Made by a program: the position numbers and the translations under genes. The notes under the pieces are model-generated. The model had not been told where the DNA came from, did not search any database, and saw nothing but the letters and a program-made list of their open reading frames with translations. This document shows positions 1-9,429 of a stretch of 64,000 bases of DNA, piece after piece; position 1 is the stretch's first letter, and each line of letters begins with the position of its first letter. Origin of the DNA: Anaerobacillus alkalidiazotrophicus (lineage in GTDB: Bacteria; Bacillota; Bacilli; Bacillales_H; Anaerobacillaceae); NCBI RefSeq assembly GCF_001866055.1, contig NZ_MLQS01000030.1, positions 187,500 through 251,499 of the forward strand. Direction: 5' to 3'.

Positions 1-691
1 AGAATAAGGTAATATCACCTTCACTCCCTACATTTGCTGAACAATGCATAGAGAGAATATTTTTTTTAGGTAACAAATAATTCATGACCGTAAAAATCGA
101 TTTTTTTATCTCTCCAGCATATTCAGTCCCACCAATTAAAATAATACGTTTTTCAAATGAAATAATAATAAACGTTTCTGAAACAGTTCCATCAATTTTA
201 GGGTTAGCTTTAAACCCTGGTGCCGATATGATTGTAAACTCGCTTTTGTGGCTTACTAATTCTTCTTTTCTAGGGCGAATAAATAATTGACGAGCAAAAA
301 GATTGTGCCAAGCCAATTCGTTAATAACTAAGATTGGTAAACGGTACCCTTTATCTGCGCTAGCAAAGTTTTTCGATATATATATTTCATCTTTATTTTC
401 TAAATAGGAGAGGACTTTTTTTAAAAGATTTTCAAAAACTTCTCTACTTATAGGTTGGTTTATAGAACTCCAATTAAGATCTTTAATAGAAGCTTCTTTT
501 ACAAAATATTTGTCTTTTGGAGATCTTCCAGTATAGTTTCCAGTTGTTGTTTGTAGAGCGCCACTAGATGTTAAAACACCTTCTTTTCTTTCGAGAGCTT
601 TCTCTACTAATTGTGAAACAGGTAAATTGTTACATACATTTTTTCCTTTTATTATTTTGTCTAATTCTAGTTCAAAATTAAATGTACTCAT
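1..691 (-). CDS. pckA: Phosphoenolpyruvate carboxykinase (ATP), N-terminal part
   Basis: This gene runs leftward off the window edge, so only about 230 N-terminal residues are seen. ATP-dependent PEP carboxykinase turns oxaloacetate into phosphoenolpyruvate for gluconeogenesis in the cytoplasm. The translation has GRSPKDKY near residue 55, [30 protein letters not shown] and [20 protein letters not shown], all typical of the family; the nucleotide-binding loop should lie just beyond the edge. The ATG at 691 follows a GGAAGG-type ribosome site. The gene diverges from metK, the arrangement found in B. subtilis. Confidence 0.95.
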   Translation of the reverse strand, partial: MSTFNFELELDKIIKGKNVCNNLPVSQLVEKALERKEGVLTSSGALQTTTGNYTGRSPKDKYFVKEASIKDLNWSSINQPISREVFENLLKKVLSYLENKDEIYISKNFASADKGYRLPILVINELAWHNLFARQLFIRPRKEELVSHKSEFTIISAPGFKANPKIDGTVSETFIIISFEKRIILIGGTEYAGEIKKSIFTVMNYLLPKKNILSMHCSANVGSEGDITLF

Positions 692-846
692 ACTTACCAA
701 GACCCTTCCTCAAATTAAAGTTATCCAATAGTTATATTTACTATTATATAATAGCTCTTAGAAAATTCTACTAATAAACATCATGAAATAAAAAGTTGTG
801 GTAATTAATATCCTTCGACAAAATCGGCGCTGTCAACTAAAAATGA

Positions 847-875
847 TTGACATTGTTAGACACGTATTATATGAT
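847..875 (+). promoter_or_regulatory. Sigma-A type promoter of metK
   Basis: TTGACA at 847-852 and TATGAT at 870-875 are separated by exactly 17 bases. The promoter stands just upstream of the S-box leader, so transcription should start near 882. The interval 692-846 between pckA and this promoter shows no gene. Confidence 0.85.
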
Positions 876-891
876 ATGTCCCGAACGGATA

Positions 892-1073
892 CTCTTATTC
901 CGAGTCGGTGGAGGGACAGGCCCAATGAAACCCGGCAACCAACACTTCGTGTAAGTTTATATCTTCACGTTACATATAGTGAAAAGGTGCTAACCTGCAA
1001 GACTTATGTCTTGATCGATAAGAGGCGAAAGGCGGATAATCAAAACCTTTTCCTCTATAAGGAAAAGGTTTTT
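892..1073 (+). promoter_or_regulatory. SAM-I (S-box) riboswitch with terminator, upstream of metK
   Basis: The leader has the S-box hallmarks: closing helix P1 CTCTTATT (892-899) with GATAAGAG (1017-1024), the GGTGGAGGGACAGGCCCAATGAAACC-type core around 906-930 followed by CGGCAACC, and AAGGTGCTAA before P4. An intrinsic terminator follows, with stem AAAACCTTTTCC/GGAAAAGGTTTT at about 1042-1071 and a T-run. High S-adenosylmethionine should stabilise the aptamer and stop transcription before metK. Another 240 bases of leader without an evident gene lie between the terminator and metK. Confidence 0.95.
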
Positions 1074-1315
1074 CATATGGGGCTGAATTCAAGAGGCCAC
1101 ACATCTAATTTGTTTTGGGTAAATTAAGTGTGTGAAGTCGTACATGAATTAACCTATTACTTAGTGTAATCATTACGAAGATGGAAAAGCTAAGTTAAAG
1201 AAGGAAAAGATTTGTTCTTTCAATACAATATTCTGTTTGACTTTTTTAGTCATAGGGAAAATGAGTACCGTATCAAAGAAGTGCATATCCTAAAGGGGAT
1301 AAAGGAGGTACAAAC

Positions 1316-2521
1316 ATGTCAGAAAAGAAAAAACGTCATTTATTTACATCAGAATCAGTTACAGAAGGTCATCCGGACAAAATTTGTGACCAAATTTCTG
1401 ATTCCATTCTTGATGCTATTTTAGCTAATGATCCTAATGCACGAGTTGCTTGTGAAACATCAGTAACAACAGGATTAGTACTTGTAGCAGGGGAGATTAC
1501 AACGTCTACATATGTTGACATTCCAAAGATCGTACGTGAAACGGTTCGGGAAATTGGTTATACTCGTGCTAAATACGGATTTGACTCAGAAACTTGTGCT
1601 GTTTTAACATCGATTGACGAACAGTCTCCAGATATTGCTCAAGGTGTTAACCAGGCTTTAGAAGCACGTGAAGGTCAAATGACTGATGCTGAAATCGAAG
1701 CAATCGGTGCGGGAGATCAGGGGTTAATGTTTGGTTATGCTGATAATGAAACACCTGAATTAATGCCACTACCAATTTCCCTTGCTCATAAACTTGCCCG
1801 TCGCTTAACAGAAGTAAGAAAAGAGGAAATTCTTCCTTATTTACGTCCCGATGGGAAAACACAGGTAACAGTAGAGTATGATGAAAATGGTAAACCAGTA
1901 CGCATTGATACGATTGTTATTTCAACTCAACATCACCCGGAAGTTACTCTAGAACAAATCCAACGAAATTTAAAAGAGTATGTTATTAAACCAGTGGTTC
2001 CAGCCAATTTAATTGATGATGAGACAAAGTACTTCATTAACCCAACAGGTCGATTTGTTATCGGTGGGCCTCAAGGGGATGCAGGTTTAACTGGGCGTAA
2101 AATAATTGTTGATACGTATGGTGGTTACGCTCGTCATGGTGGGGGAGCTTTTTCTGGTAAAGATCCTACAAAAGTGGATCGTTCTGCAGCTTATGCAGCT
2201 CGTTATGTTGCAAAGAACATTGTAGCGGCAGGACTTGCTGATCGCTGTGAAGTTCAACTTGCTTATGCTATTGGTGTAGCTCAACCAGTTTCCATTTCTA
2301 TCGATACATTTGGAACTGGTAAAGTGACTGAAGAAGTACTAGTAGAGGTTGTTCGTAACAACTTTGATCTTCGTCCAGCTGGTATTATTAAAATGTTAGA
2401 TTTACGTCGTCCAATCTACAAACAAACTGCTGCATACGGACATTTTGGACGAACAGATATTGAATTACCATGGGAATTCACAGATAAAGCTGAGGCATTA
2501 AAAGCTCAAGCATTAAAATAA
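1316..2521 (+). CDS. metK: S-adenosylmethionine synthetase
   Basis: MetK makes S-adenosylmethionine from methionine and ATP in the cytoplasm. The 401-residue product has family length and shows [12 protein letters not shown] near residue 18, [12 protein letters not shown] near residue 128, [16 protein letters not shown] near residue 255 and the loop [16 protein letters not shown] just after it. The ATG at 1316 follows AAAGGAGGT with good spacing. The S-box upstream gives feedback control by the product. A strong hairpin closes the unit just after the stop. Confidence 0.98.
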   Translation: MSEKKKRHLFTSESVTEGHPDKICDQISDSILDAILANDPNARVACETSVTTGLVLVAGEITTSTYVDIPKIVRETVREIGYTRAKYGFDSETCAVLTSIDEQSPDIAQGVNQALEAREGQMTDAEIEAIGAGDQGLMFGYADNETPELMPLPISLAHKLARRLTEVRKEEILPYLRPDGKTQVTVEYDENGKPVRIDTIVISTQHHPEVTLEQIQRNLKEYVIKPVVPANLIDDETKYFINPTGRFVIGGPQGDAGLTGRKIIVDTYGGYARHGGGAFSGKDPTKVDRSAAYAARYVAKNIVAAGLADRCEVQLAYAIGVAQPVSISIDTFGTGKVTEEVLVEVVRNNFDLRPAGIIKMLDLRRPIYKQTAAYGHFGRTDIELPWEFTDKAEALKAQALK

Positions 2522-2525
2522 ATTT

Positions 2526-2569
2526 AAAAAACAGGTAGTTGTTATTAATAACAACTACCTGTTTTTTTT
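2526..2569 (+). terminator. Intrinsic terminator of metK
   Basis: A 13-bp perfect stem (ACAGGTAGTTGTT at 2531-2543 with AACAACTACCTGT at 2550-2562) has A-rich sequence before it and a run of T after it. The T-run abuts the insertion site of the mobile element that starts at 2577. Confidence 0.95.
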
Positions 2570-2611
2570 AGAGAATGCTCTGTTATAAAACTATGTACGA
2601 AGGTGATTTGT

Positions 2612-2827
2612 ATGGCTTTGAGAGAAATTATTAAAGAGATTGAGCAACTATACCATATTTAAAATGTGATTAACTATCACAGCCGTCTCAAAGGATGGAT
2701 TGACCGTTTTAATGGTGTAGCTACTAAATACCTCGACTATTATTTGAGTTGGTTTCAATTCTTGGATAATATTAAGCATCGAAATGACGATACTACTATT
2801 AGTAAGATGATTAATGAGAGTTGTTGA
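2612..2827 (+). pseudogene. Relic IS1595-family (ISXO2-like) transposase, internally deleted
   Basis: An ATG at 2612 opens MALREIIKEIEQLYHI, resembling the N-terminus of Bacillus IS1595 transposases, and then meets a stop. In the same frame the sequence continues as NYHSRLKGWIDRFNGVATKY, followed by LDYYLSWFQFLD and a stop at 2825-2827. That second part is the conserved C-terminus of the ISXO2-like DDE transposase. The roughly 200 residues holding the catalytic core are gone, so the product cannot be active. Family assignment rests on the SRLKGWI-RFNGVATKYL motif. Confidence 0.8.
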
Positions 2828-2957
2828 TTTTCCACGAATGTAACTAACGAGAGTATTAGAAAAATAGAAATATTAAACGAAACTTTATCAATGTAATACC
2901 GTATATGTATTTAGAACTAATTGTATTATTTATTTTGGCTATAAGGAGTTGAAGTTT

Positions 2958-3209
2958 ATGTTGGGTATAAATGTAAAAAAATCTAATGGCATAGTTATTA
3001 TTAAGTGGCAGTTATCGAAGGTGGAAATTCCTACATCTGAAATTATCGATGTATCTTTAGACGATACGTATGGTGGTGAGGAAAAAGAAGCTATTAGGAT
3101 TGGCACACCATATGGAACCACCGATAGATTAGTAATTAAGACGAAGACAAAGACTTATATTCTTTACACCACAAATCCTACTTCCATCAAAAACAAAATA
3201 CTGTCATAA
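2958..3209 (+). CDS. SunI-like small protein (bacterial PH-like fold), transposon passenger
   Basis: The 83-residue product opens MLGINVKKSNGIVIIKWQLS and contains VEIPTSEIIDVSLDDTYGG and IRIGTPYGTTDRLVIKTKTK. This matches the SunI/YnzG family; SunI of B. subtilis phage SPbeta gives producer cells immunity to sublancin. ATAAGGAG at 2941-2948 lies nine bases before the ATG at 2958; the TTG at 2949 directly touches the ribosome site and is less likely. The gene has its own terminator and lies inside the terminal repeats of the IS1595-like element. An immunity or membrane-associated role is inferred from the family only; no bacteriocin gene is near. Confidence 0.8.
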   Translation: MLGINVKKSNGIVIIKWQLSKVEIPTSEIIDVSLDDTYGGEEKEAIRIGTPYGTTDRLVIKTKTKTYILYTTNPTSIKNKILS

Positions 3210-3240
3210 AAGGAACCTATAGTGGTTCCTTTTCATTTTT
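3208..3240 (+). terminator. Terminator of the SunI-like gene
   Basis: AAAAGGAACC (3208-3217) pairs with GGTTCCTTTT (3224-3233), followed by T-rich sequence. It overlaps the stop codon and lies inside the mobile element. Confidence 0.85.
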
Positions 3241-3280
3241 CATAATTATCAACAATAAAATTTAACAGAGCCTAGAGAAT

Positions 3281-3756
3281 TAATGTTATAAACAGGAAAA
3301 ATATACCTATTTGTAACGTTTTTCTCCCGTTTTCTGGAAAAAACAACGTGACTTCCGTTAAGGGTCTTTCGTTCGGGAAAAAAACATATGTATTTTTCTT
3401 GTTATTATTTCGCACTTCTTGGCACCTTTTCACTGTGAAAAAGATCGAAATATGAATTTTTATGTCAAAAAAACGAATACAATTCAGAAAAATATCGATT
3501 TTGTGCGATAAAACAAATAATTTGTTGTAAGAAATTAGTAACACTTTGCTAGTAGATTTATTTACAATAAATTTAGTGAAACTAGTTATTTTAAAAAGGA
3601 TTTTGTCTCAAAGGTGTCGAAAAAATACATAAATACCTAATTTTGTATAAGTGGATTTCAATGTTCGTAAGAGTCCATTAATAAAATGTTTTTTTCTGCT
3701 CGGATAAAGTCATATTAAATCTAGTATCAAAAGTAAAAAGTGTAGGGGAGAAGATA
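3281..3756 (+). other. Intergenic leader upstream of glgB
   Basis: These 476 bases hold no gene I can support. They are AT-rich with a patch of higher GC near 3325-3385. The glg promoter must lie here or just upstream, but I see no convincing sigma-A pair and no clear sigma-E site. GGGGAGA before the ATG at 3757 is the glgB ribosome site. Confidence 0.6.
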
Positions 3757-5778
3757 ATGACAGATATAAAACTTAGTGATCACGACCTTTATTTATTTCA
3801 TCAAGGTAATTTGTTTCATAGTTACAATTTTATGGGTGCGCACATTTCTAAAGAGAAAGGGGAAAAGGGTGTCCGCTTTACGGTGTGGGCTCCTAATGCT
3901 GTCGAAGTAAGAGTAGTGGGCAGTTTTAATCATTGGAATGGTTATGAACATAAAATGGAAAAAATAACCGACAATGGAATTTGGACGATGTTTATACCAG
4001 GTCTTAAAGAGGGAGATTTGTATAAGTACGAAATTCTAGCAAAATCAGGTGAGGTATTTCAAAAGTCAGATCCATACGCTTTTTACTCCGAATTACGACC
4101 AAATACTGCCTCGAAAGTAACTTCTCTAAGAGGATATAAGTGGAATGATGATGAATGGCAACAAAAGAAGATGGAAAGAAACGTTTATGAGGAAGCTCTC
4201 CTAATTTATGAAGTTCATTTAGGTTCATGGAAGTTAAACGAAGAAGGTGAGTTTTTAACATATCGAGAGCTTGCACATGAACTTGTCGATTATGTGAGTG
4301 AGATGGGCTACACTCATATTGAAATTTTACCTATCAATGAGCATCCGTATGACCGTTCATGGGGTTACCAATTAACTGGATATTATTCAGTGACTAGTCG
4401 TTTTGGTACACTGGATGATTTTAAATATTTCGTTGATATGTGTCATCAAAAAGGTATTGGTGTCATTCTTGATTGGGTACCAGGGCATTTTTGTAAAGAT
4501 GCTCACGGCCTTCGACTTTTTGATGGTGGTCCTGTTTTTGAATATGAAGATATACATAAAGCTGAGAAAAAAGAATGGGGTACACTTACGTTTGATTTTG
4601 GAAGACCAGAAGTTCAGTCATTTTTAATTTCTAACGCTCTGTTTTGGATGGATTTATTTCATATTGATGGACTTCGAGTAGATGCTGTTTCTAGTATGCT
4701 TTATTATAATCACGGAAAAAGTGATGATGATGTAGATGTTAGAAATATATATGGTGGTTATGAAAACTTAGAAGCCATTTCATTTATTAGAAAATTAAAC
4801 GAAACGGTTTTCCATTATTATCCTAATGCTTTAATGATGGCCGAAGAATCAACAGCATGGCCGAATGTTAGCGGACCAACGTATTTAGGAGGGCTAGGTT
4901 TTAACTTTAAGTGGAACATGGGTTGGATGAATGACATGCTTAAATACATGGAAATGGATCCGATTTATCGAAAGTTTCACCATAATCTCATTACTTTCTC
5001 GTTCTTTTATGCCTATTCAGAGAATTTCCTTTTACCAATGTCTCACGATGAAGTAGTTCATGGAAAAAAATCTTTATTAAACAAAATGCCAGGAGATTAT
5101 TGGCAAAAGTTTGCTAATTTAAGAGCATTTTATGGATATATGGCTGCGCATCCAGGTAAGAAGCTATTGTTTATGGGTAGTGAATTCGGTCAATTTTCTG
5201 AATGGAAGGACCTTGAAGACTTAGATTGGGAAATACTTGGATATGAAATGCATGGAAAGATGCAAAAATTTGTAAATCAATTGAATAAGTTTTACTTGAA
5301 TGAACCAGCTTTTTGGGAGCAGGATCATGAACATCAAGGTTTTCAATGGATTGATCCAAATAATTACGAACAAAGTATTGTTTCTTTTATTAGGAAAGGA
5401 CATAAGGAAAATGAACAATTAATCATTTTATGCAATTTTACACCTGTCGTTTACCATGATTATAAAATTGGTGTTCCATTCTATGCTGATTACGTTGAAG
5501 AGTTTAATAGCGATAGTATGGAGTTTGGCGGATCGGGTCAAAAGAATGAAGGTATTAGAAAAGCAATTGATGAAAATTGGCATAATCAACCTTACTCGAT
5601 ACAAGTAACAATTCCGCCGTTATCATTCGTTGTTTTTCGTCCAACAAACATACAAGTAAAACCAAAAACTAAGGGGGGCAAACAAGATGGAAATGAAAAT
5701 GAAAAAAGAGTGCGTCGCAATGTTACTAGCAGGGGGAGAAGGGAAAAGACTAGGACGGTTAACGAAAAACTTAGCTAA
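3757..5778 (+). CDS. glgB: 1,4-alpha-glucan branching enzyme
   Basis: GlgB creates alpha-1,6 branches in glycogen by moving segments of alpha-1,4 chains. An N-terminal CBM48 domain ([20 protein letters not shown] from residue 37) precedes a GH13 barrel with DGLRVDAV (nucleophile Asp near 307), MMAEES (acid/base Glu near 363) and [10 protein letters not shown] near 429. The product is 673 residues, about 45 longer than the B. subtilis enzyme. The extra basic tail ([11 protein letters not shown] onward) arises because the frame runs 92 bases into glgC. It is the first gene of glgBCDAP. Confidence 0.96.
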   Translation: MTDIKLSDHDLYLFHQGNLFHSYNFMGAHISKEKGEKGVRFTVWAPNAVEVRVVGSFNHWNGYEHKMEKITDNGIWTMFIPGLKEGDLYKYEILAKSGEVFQKSDPYAFYSELRPNTASKVTSLRGYKWNDDEWQQKKMERNVYEEALLIYEVHLGSWKLNEEGEFLTYRELAHELVDYVSEMGYTHIEILPINEHPYDRSWGYQLTGYYSVTSRFGTLDDFKYFVDMCHQKGIGVILDWVPGHFCKDAHGLRLFDGGPVFEYEDIHKAEKKEWGTLTFDFGRPEVQSFLISNALFWMDLFHIDGLRVDAVSSMLYYNHGKSDDDVDVRNIYGGYENLEAISFIRKLNETVFHYYPNALMMAEESTAWPNVSGPTYLGGLGFNFKWNMGWMNDMLKYMEMDPIYRKFHHNLITFSFFYAYSENFLLPMSHDEVVHGKKSLLNKMPGDYWQKFANLRAFYGYMAAHPGKKLLFMGSEFGQFSEWKDLEDLDWEILGYEMHGKMQKFVNQLNKFYLNEPAFWEQDHEHQGFQWIDPNNYEQSIVSFIRKGHKENEQLIILCNFTPVVYHDYKIGVPFYADYVEEFNSDSMEFGGSGQKNEGIRKAIDENWHNQPYSIQVTIPPLSFVVFRPTNIQVKPKTKGGKQDGNENEKRVRRNVTSRGRREKTRTVNEKLS

Positions 5779-6862
5779 ACCAGCTGTTTACTTTGGTGGT
5801 AAATATAGAATTATTGATTTTCCATTAAGTAATTGTACGAATTCTGGGATTGATACAGTAGGCGTTCTCACCCAATACTCACCACTTATTTTAAACTCTT
5901 ATATTGGTATAGGCTCTGATTGGAGTTTAGACCGTAAACATGGTGGTGTGTCGGTACTTCCTCCTTTCCAAGCCCAAGGTGGCGGTGGTTGGTATAGTGG
6001 TACGGCAGATGCAATCTACCAAAATATTAATTTTATTGAACAATATAATCCGAAATATGTCCTTGTTTTGTCAGGAGACCATATTTATAAGATGAATTAT
6101 GCAAAAATGCTAAAATACCATAAAGAACAAGAGGCTGATGTTACAATTTCTGTTATCCAAGTACCTTGGGAAGAAGCAAGTCGTTTTGGTATATTAAATA
6201 CCAATGACGATTTACGGATTCATACCTTTGACGAAAAGCCAGCTGAACCGAAAAGTAACTTAGCTTCCATGGGTATTTACATTTTTAACTGGGAATTGTT
6301 AAAAAGTTACCTATTGGAAGATGCAAAAAAACTAGAATCAAGTCATGATTTTGGTAAGGATTTATTACCTACTATGTTAAATGATGGAAAGCGTTTATAT
6401 GCTTATGAGTTTGAAGGTTATTGGAAAGATGTAGGTACGGTTGATAGCTTATGGGAAGCGAACATGGATTTGTTAGCTGATGAGCCACAATTCAATTTAA
6501 ATGATACTAATTGGCGCATGTATTCTGTAAACCCTAACCAACCACCACAATATATTTCACGAAGTTCAACTGTCAATCAGAGTCTTATTAATGAGGGCTG
6601 CTTAGTATATGGGAATATTGATCACTCTATATTGTTTTATGGAGTCGAGGTAGGAGAAGGAAGTAGTATTAAGGATTCTGTCATTATGCCTAATGTAAAA
6701 ATTGGTAAAAATGTCGTAATTGAAAAAGCGATTATCGCTGAAAACACGATCATTGAAGATGATGTAATCATTCGCCCTGAACCGGGGAGAGAATCAGAGA
6801 TTACGCTGATAGGTGAAAATAGTGTCATTACGGCAGAAGCTGCTGTCCATACTAACGTATAA
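5687..6862 (+). CDS. glgC: Glucose-1-phosphate adenylyltransferase
   Basis: GlgC makes ADP-glucose from glucose-1-phosphate and ATP, the committed step of glycogen synthesis. The nucleotidyltransferase domain shows [20 protein letters not shown] and [15 protein letters not shown] at the N-terminus; the C-terminal third ([20 protein letters not shown]) has left-handed beta-helix hexapeptide repeats. The 391-residue length is normal. AAGGGGGG at 5671-5678 lies eight bases before the ATG at 5687; ATGs also occur two and four codons later. The start lies inside the end of glgB. GlgC usually acts with GlgD in bacilli. Confidence 0.96.
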   Translation: MEMKMKKECVAMLLAGGEGKRLGRLTKNLAKPAVYFGGKYRIIDFPLSNCTNSGIDTVGVLTQYSPLILNSYIGIGSDWSLDRKHGGVSVLPPFQAQGGGGWYSGTADAIYQNINFIEQYNPKYVLVLSGDHIYKMNYAKMLKYHKEQEADVTISVIQVPWEEASRFGILNTNDDLRIHTFDEKPAEPKSNLASMGIYIFNWELLKSYLLEDAKKLESSHDFGKDLLPTMLNDGKRLYAYEFEGYWKDVGTVDSLWEANMDLLADEPQFNLNDTNWRMYSVNPNQPPQYISRSSTVNQSLINEGCLVYGNIDHSILFYGVEVGEGSSIKDSVIMPNVKIGKNVVIEKAIIAENTIIEDDVIIRPEPGRESEITLIGENSVITAEAAVHTNV

Positions 6863-6878
6863 ATTGGGGGTCTAAAAG

Positions 6879-7982
6879 ATGGAGATTATGGGAGTCATTA
6901 ATCTAGATAACGAGCAAGAGTTTTTAAACGAATTAACGTATTTTCGCTGCGGGGCAGCAGTGCCATTTGGTGGAAGGTACCGTCTAATTGATTTTGTCAT
7001 TTCAAATATGACAAACTCTGGAATGATAGATATTGCTGTTTTTACAAGACACAAATATCGTTCGCTCATGGATCATCTTGGTAAGGGTAAAGCATGGGAT
7101 TTAGATATGAAATACGGTGGATTGTTTATCCTACCGCCAGACTGGAATGATCCAACTGATATTTCAAAAGGTGATTTACAGCATTTTCATAATAATCTAG
7201 ATTATTTCTATCGAGGTAAAGCAGAATACGTATTAATTTCTGGAAGTCAACATATAGGGAATATAGATTACAAAGAAGTCTATGAACAACACGTAAAAAC
7301 TGGTGCTGATGTGACTCTCATTCATAAAAAAGTAGATATGTTAGAACCGGAACATAAGCAATGCCAGAAGCTTGAAGTTACTCCTGAAGGCCGAGTAATA
7401 AAAGTAACAAACGAAGAGTACAACAATAACGTGTACATGAACATGTACCTAATTAATAAGAAGGTACTTTTGCAGATGCTTGAATACGGTATTGCTCACG
7501 GCGCGACTCACTTTTTTAACGATTGTATCGTAAAAGAACTTCAAAATTTAAATGTCCAGTCCTTTGAATATAAGGGTACTCACTCAGTGATTAACTCAGT
7601 TCAAAGTTACTACAAAAATAGCTTACGTTTACTAGACCCTATACATTATAGAAAGTTATTTTTTGGAGAACAAACAATTTATACAAAGGTAAAAAATGAA
7701 CCGCCAGCGAAATATTTACAAGGAGCTAATGTATCAAATTCATTAGTGGGTAACGGCTGCCTTATTGAAGGTACTGTAGAAAATAGTATTTTGTTCCGTG
7801 GAGTTGTTGTTCAAAAAGGTGCAGTTGTGAAAAATTCTATTATTATGCAACGTTGTGAAATTAAGGAAGGTTCAATTGTGGAAAATGTAATTCTTGATAA
7901 AGATGTTTCATTATCAGAAGGTAAGCGATTAATTGGGAACGAACATTTACCGTTTGTTATTCCGAAAAGAAAAGTAATATAA
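6879..7982 (+). CDS. glgD: GlgD, glucose-1-phosphate adenylyltransferase accessory subunit
   Basis: GlgD is a GlgC paralogue that associates with GlgC and raises its activity in Bacillus and Geobacillus. The product keeps the fold (GGRYRLIDFVISNMTNSGM near residue 32, hexapeptide repeats near the C-terminus) but lacks the GGEGKRL nucleotide loop, as expected for a largely regulatory subunit. It has 367 residues and starts 16 bases after glgC, behind TTGGGGGT. Confidence 0.93.
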   Translation: MEIMGVINLDNEQEFLNELTYFRCGAAVPFGGRYRLIDFVISNMTNSGMIDIAVFTRHKYRSLMDHLGKGKAWDLDMKYGGLFILPPDWNDPTDISKGDLQHFHNNLDYFYRGKAEYVLISGSQHIGNIDYKEVYEQHVKTGADVTLIHKKVDMLEPEHKQCQKLEVTPEGRVIKVTNEEYNNNVYMNMYLINKKVLLQMLEYGIAHGATHFFNDCIVKELQNLNVQSFEYKGTHSVINSVQSYYKNSLRLLDPIHYRKLFFGEQTIYTKVKNEPPAKYLQGANVSNSLVGNGCLIEGTVENSILFRGVVVQKGAVVKNSIIMQRCEIKEGSIVENVILDKDVSLSEGKRLIGNEHLPFVIPKRKVI

Positions 7983-7998
7983 AGTTAGGAGATGTTTA

Positions 7999-9429
7999 AT
8001 GATGAAAGTCCTATTCGTTGCTACAGAGTGTACCCCGTTTATAAAGACAGGTGGATTGGCTGATGTAGTTGGTGCTTTGCCAAAAGAACTACAAAAAGAA
8101 GGAGTAGATGTACGCGTCGTACTTCCAAAATATGAAAAAATCTCACAGGACTTTAAAAACGAGATGGAACACATATACAGTGGAGGTGCACCAGTAGGAT
8201 GGCGAAATCAATTCTTAGGTGTAGAGGTGCTCGTAAAAGATGACATCACGTATTACTTCATTGACAATGAATATTATTTTAAACGAGTAGGACTTTACGG
8301 GTATTATGACGATGGTGAGCGCTTTGCTTATTTTAACCGAGCGGTATTAGAGATGCTTCCTCAAGTTGATTTTCAACCTGATGTTATTCATTGCCATGAT
8401 TGGCAGGCGTCTCTAATTCCGTTATTCTTAAAAACACATTACAGAAATAATTCCTTCTATCAAGAGATTAAAACTATGTTTACCGTTCATAACTTGAAAT
8501 ATCAGGGGATTTTCCCGAAAGAAGTCCTACCTGAGTTACTTGGTTTAGGGGACGAGCATATGGGTGGTGTAGAGTTTGATGGTTGTGTAAACTACCTTAA
8601 AGGTGCACTATTCCATGCAGATGTATTAACGACAGTAAGTGAAACATATGCAAATGAAATACAAGATCCTTATTATGGAGAAAAGCTAGACGGGTTACTA
8701 CGTGATCGCTCAAATGATTTATGTGGAATTATTAACGGACTTGATTACACAGAATATGATCCAATGAAGGATGAAAATTTGTCGTTCCCTTATCGGAGTT
8801 CGAAAGTTAAAAAACAAAAAAATAAGCTGCAATTACAAGAGCAACTTGGGCTTCCGCAGTCTGCAGATACTCCAATGCTAGCTATTGTTACAAGACTAGT
8901 AGAACAAAAGGGTCTTGACCTTGTCACTAGTATTTTTGACGATCTAATGAAAAATGATGTGCAATTTGTAATTTTAGGTACTGGCGATTATGAGTATGAG
9001 CAATTTTTCCGTGACGCAGCTTATCGCTACCCGGAGAAAGTGTCAACTCACATTACGTTTAACGAGGGATTTGCTCGTAGAATTTATGCAGCTAGTGATA
9101 TGTTTCTTATGCCTTCGAGATTTGAGCCTTGTGGTATCGGTCAGTTAATAGCTCTACGTTATGGAAGTGCACCAATTGTCCGAGAAACAGGTGGACTTGT
9201 TGATACTGTTACCCCTTTTGATGAAGAGAGTTTACAAGGGAATGGATTTAGTTTTTCGAATTACAATGCGCATGACATGCTTTTCACTATTAATAGGGCA
9301 ATTTCAATCTACAATGATTCTTCACTATGGACAGCCTTATTAAAAAACATGACAAAGTCTGATAATAGTTGGAACAGGTCTGCAAAAGCATACAATCAAC
9401 TTTATCACAATCTAATAGGAGTAAACTAA
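7999..9429 (+). CDS. glgA: Glycogen synthase (ADP-glucose)
   Basis: GlgA extends alpha-1,4-glucan chains with ADP-glucose. This GT5 enzyme has the N-terminal KTGGLADVVGALP motif (Lys for ADP-glucose binding, near residue 16), TVHNLKYQGIFP and the C-terminal PSRFEPCGIGQLIALRYG with the catalytic-site Glu. Its 476 residues match the family. It starts at ATGATG behind TTAGGAG and its stop TAA shares a base with the ATG of glgP, suggesting coupled translation. Confidence 0.97.
   Translation: MMKVLFVATECTPFIKTGGLADVVGALPKELQKEGVDVRVVLPKYEKISQDFKNEMEHIYSGGAPVGWRNQFLGVEVLVKDDITYYFIDNEYYFKRVGLYGYYDDGERFAYFNRAVLEMLPQVDFQPDVIHCHDWQASLIPLFLKTHYRNNSFYQEIKTMFTVHNLKYQGIFPKEVLPELLGLGDEHMGGVEFDGCVNYLKGALFHADVLTTVSETYANEIQDPYYGEKLDGLLRDRSNDLCGIINGLDYTEYDPMKDENLSFPYRSSKVKKQKNKLQLQEQLGLPQSADTPMLAIVTRLVEQKGLDLVTSIFDDLMKNDVQFVILGTGDYEYEQFFRDAAYRYPEKVSTHITFNEGFARRIYAASDMFLMPSRFEPCGIGQLIALRYGSAPIVRETGGLVDTVTPFDEESLQGNGFSFSNYNAHDMLFTINRAISIYNDSSLWTALLKNMTKSDNSWNRSAKAYNQLYHNLIGVN

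Larger units (their letters stand above)
2577..3272 (+). mobile_element. Non-autonomous IS1595-like element with a SunI-like passenger gene
   Basis: The left end reads GCTCTGTTATAAAAC and the right end, read inward on the minus strand, GGCTCTGTTAAATTTT, so the outer nine to ten bases form terminal inverted repeats. TAGAGAAT occurs directly outside both ends (2569-2576 and 3273-3280), an 8-bp target duplication as known for IS1595-family elements. Inside lie a relic IS1595-type transposase (2612-2827) and a small intact gene (2958-3209). Without a transposase of its own the 696-bp element would need one in trans. The left end seems one base shorter than the right. Confidence 0.85.

Noticed and set aside
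798..1127. 109-codon plus-strand frame across the metK leader
   Set aside because: It covers the promoter, S-box and terminator exactly; RNA structure explains the sequence and no ribosome site is present.
3272..3544. 90-codon minus-strand frame upstream of glgB
   Set aside because: Low-complexity, hydrophobic translation with no ribosome site or recognisable motif; begins in the target duplication of the mobile element.
6879..7982. glgD as a defective duplicate of glgC
   Set aside because: Loss of the nucleotide loop is normal for GlgD subunits, and the gene has full length and operon position.
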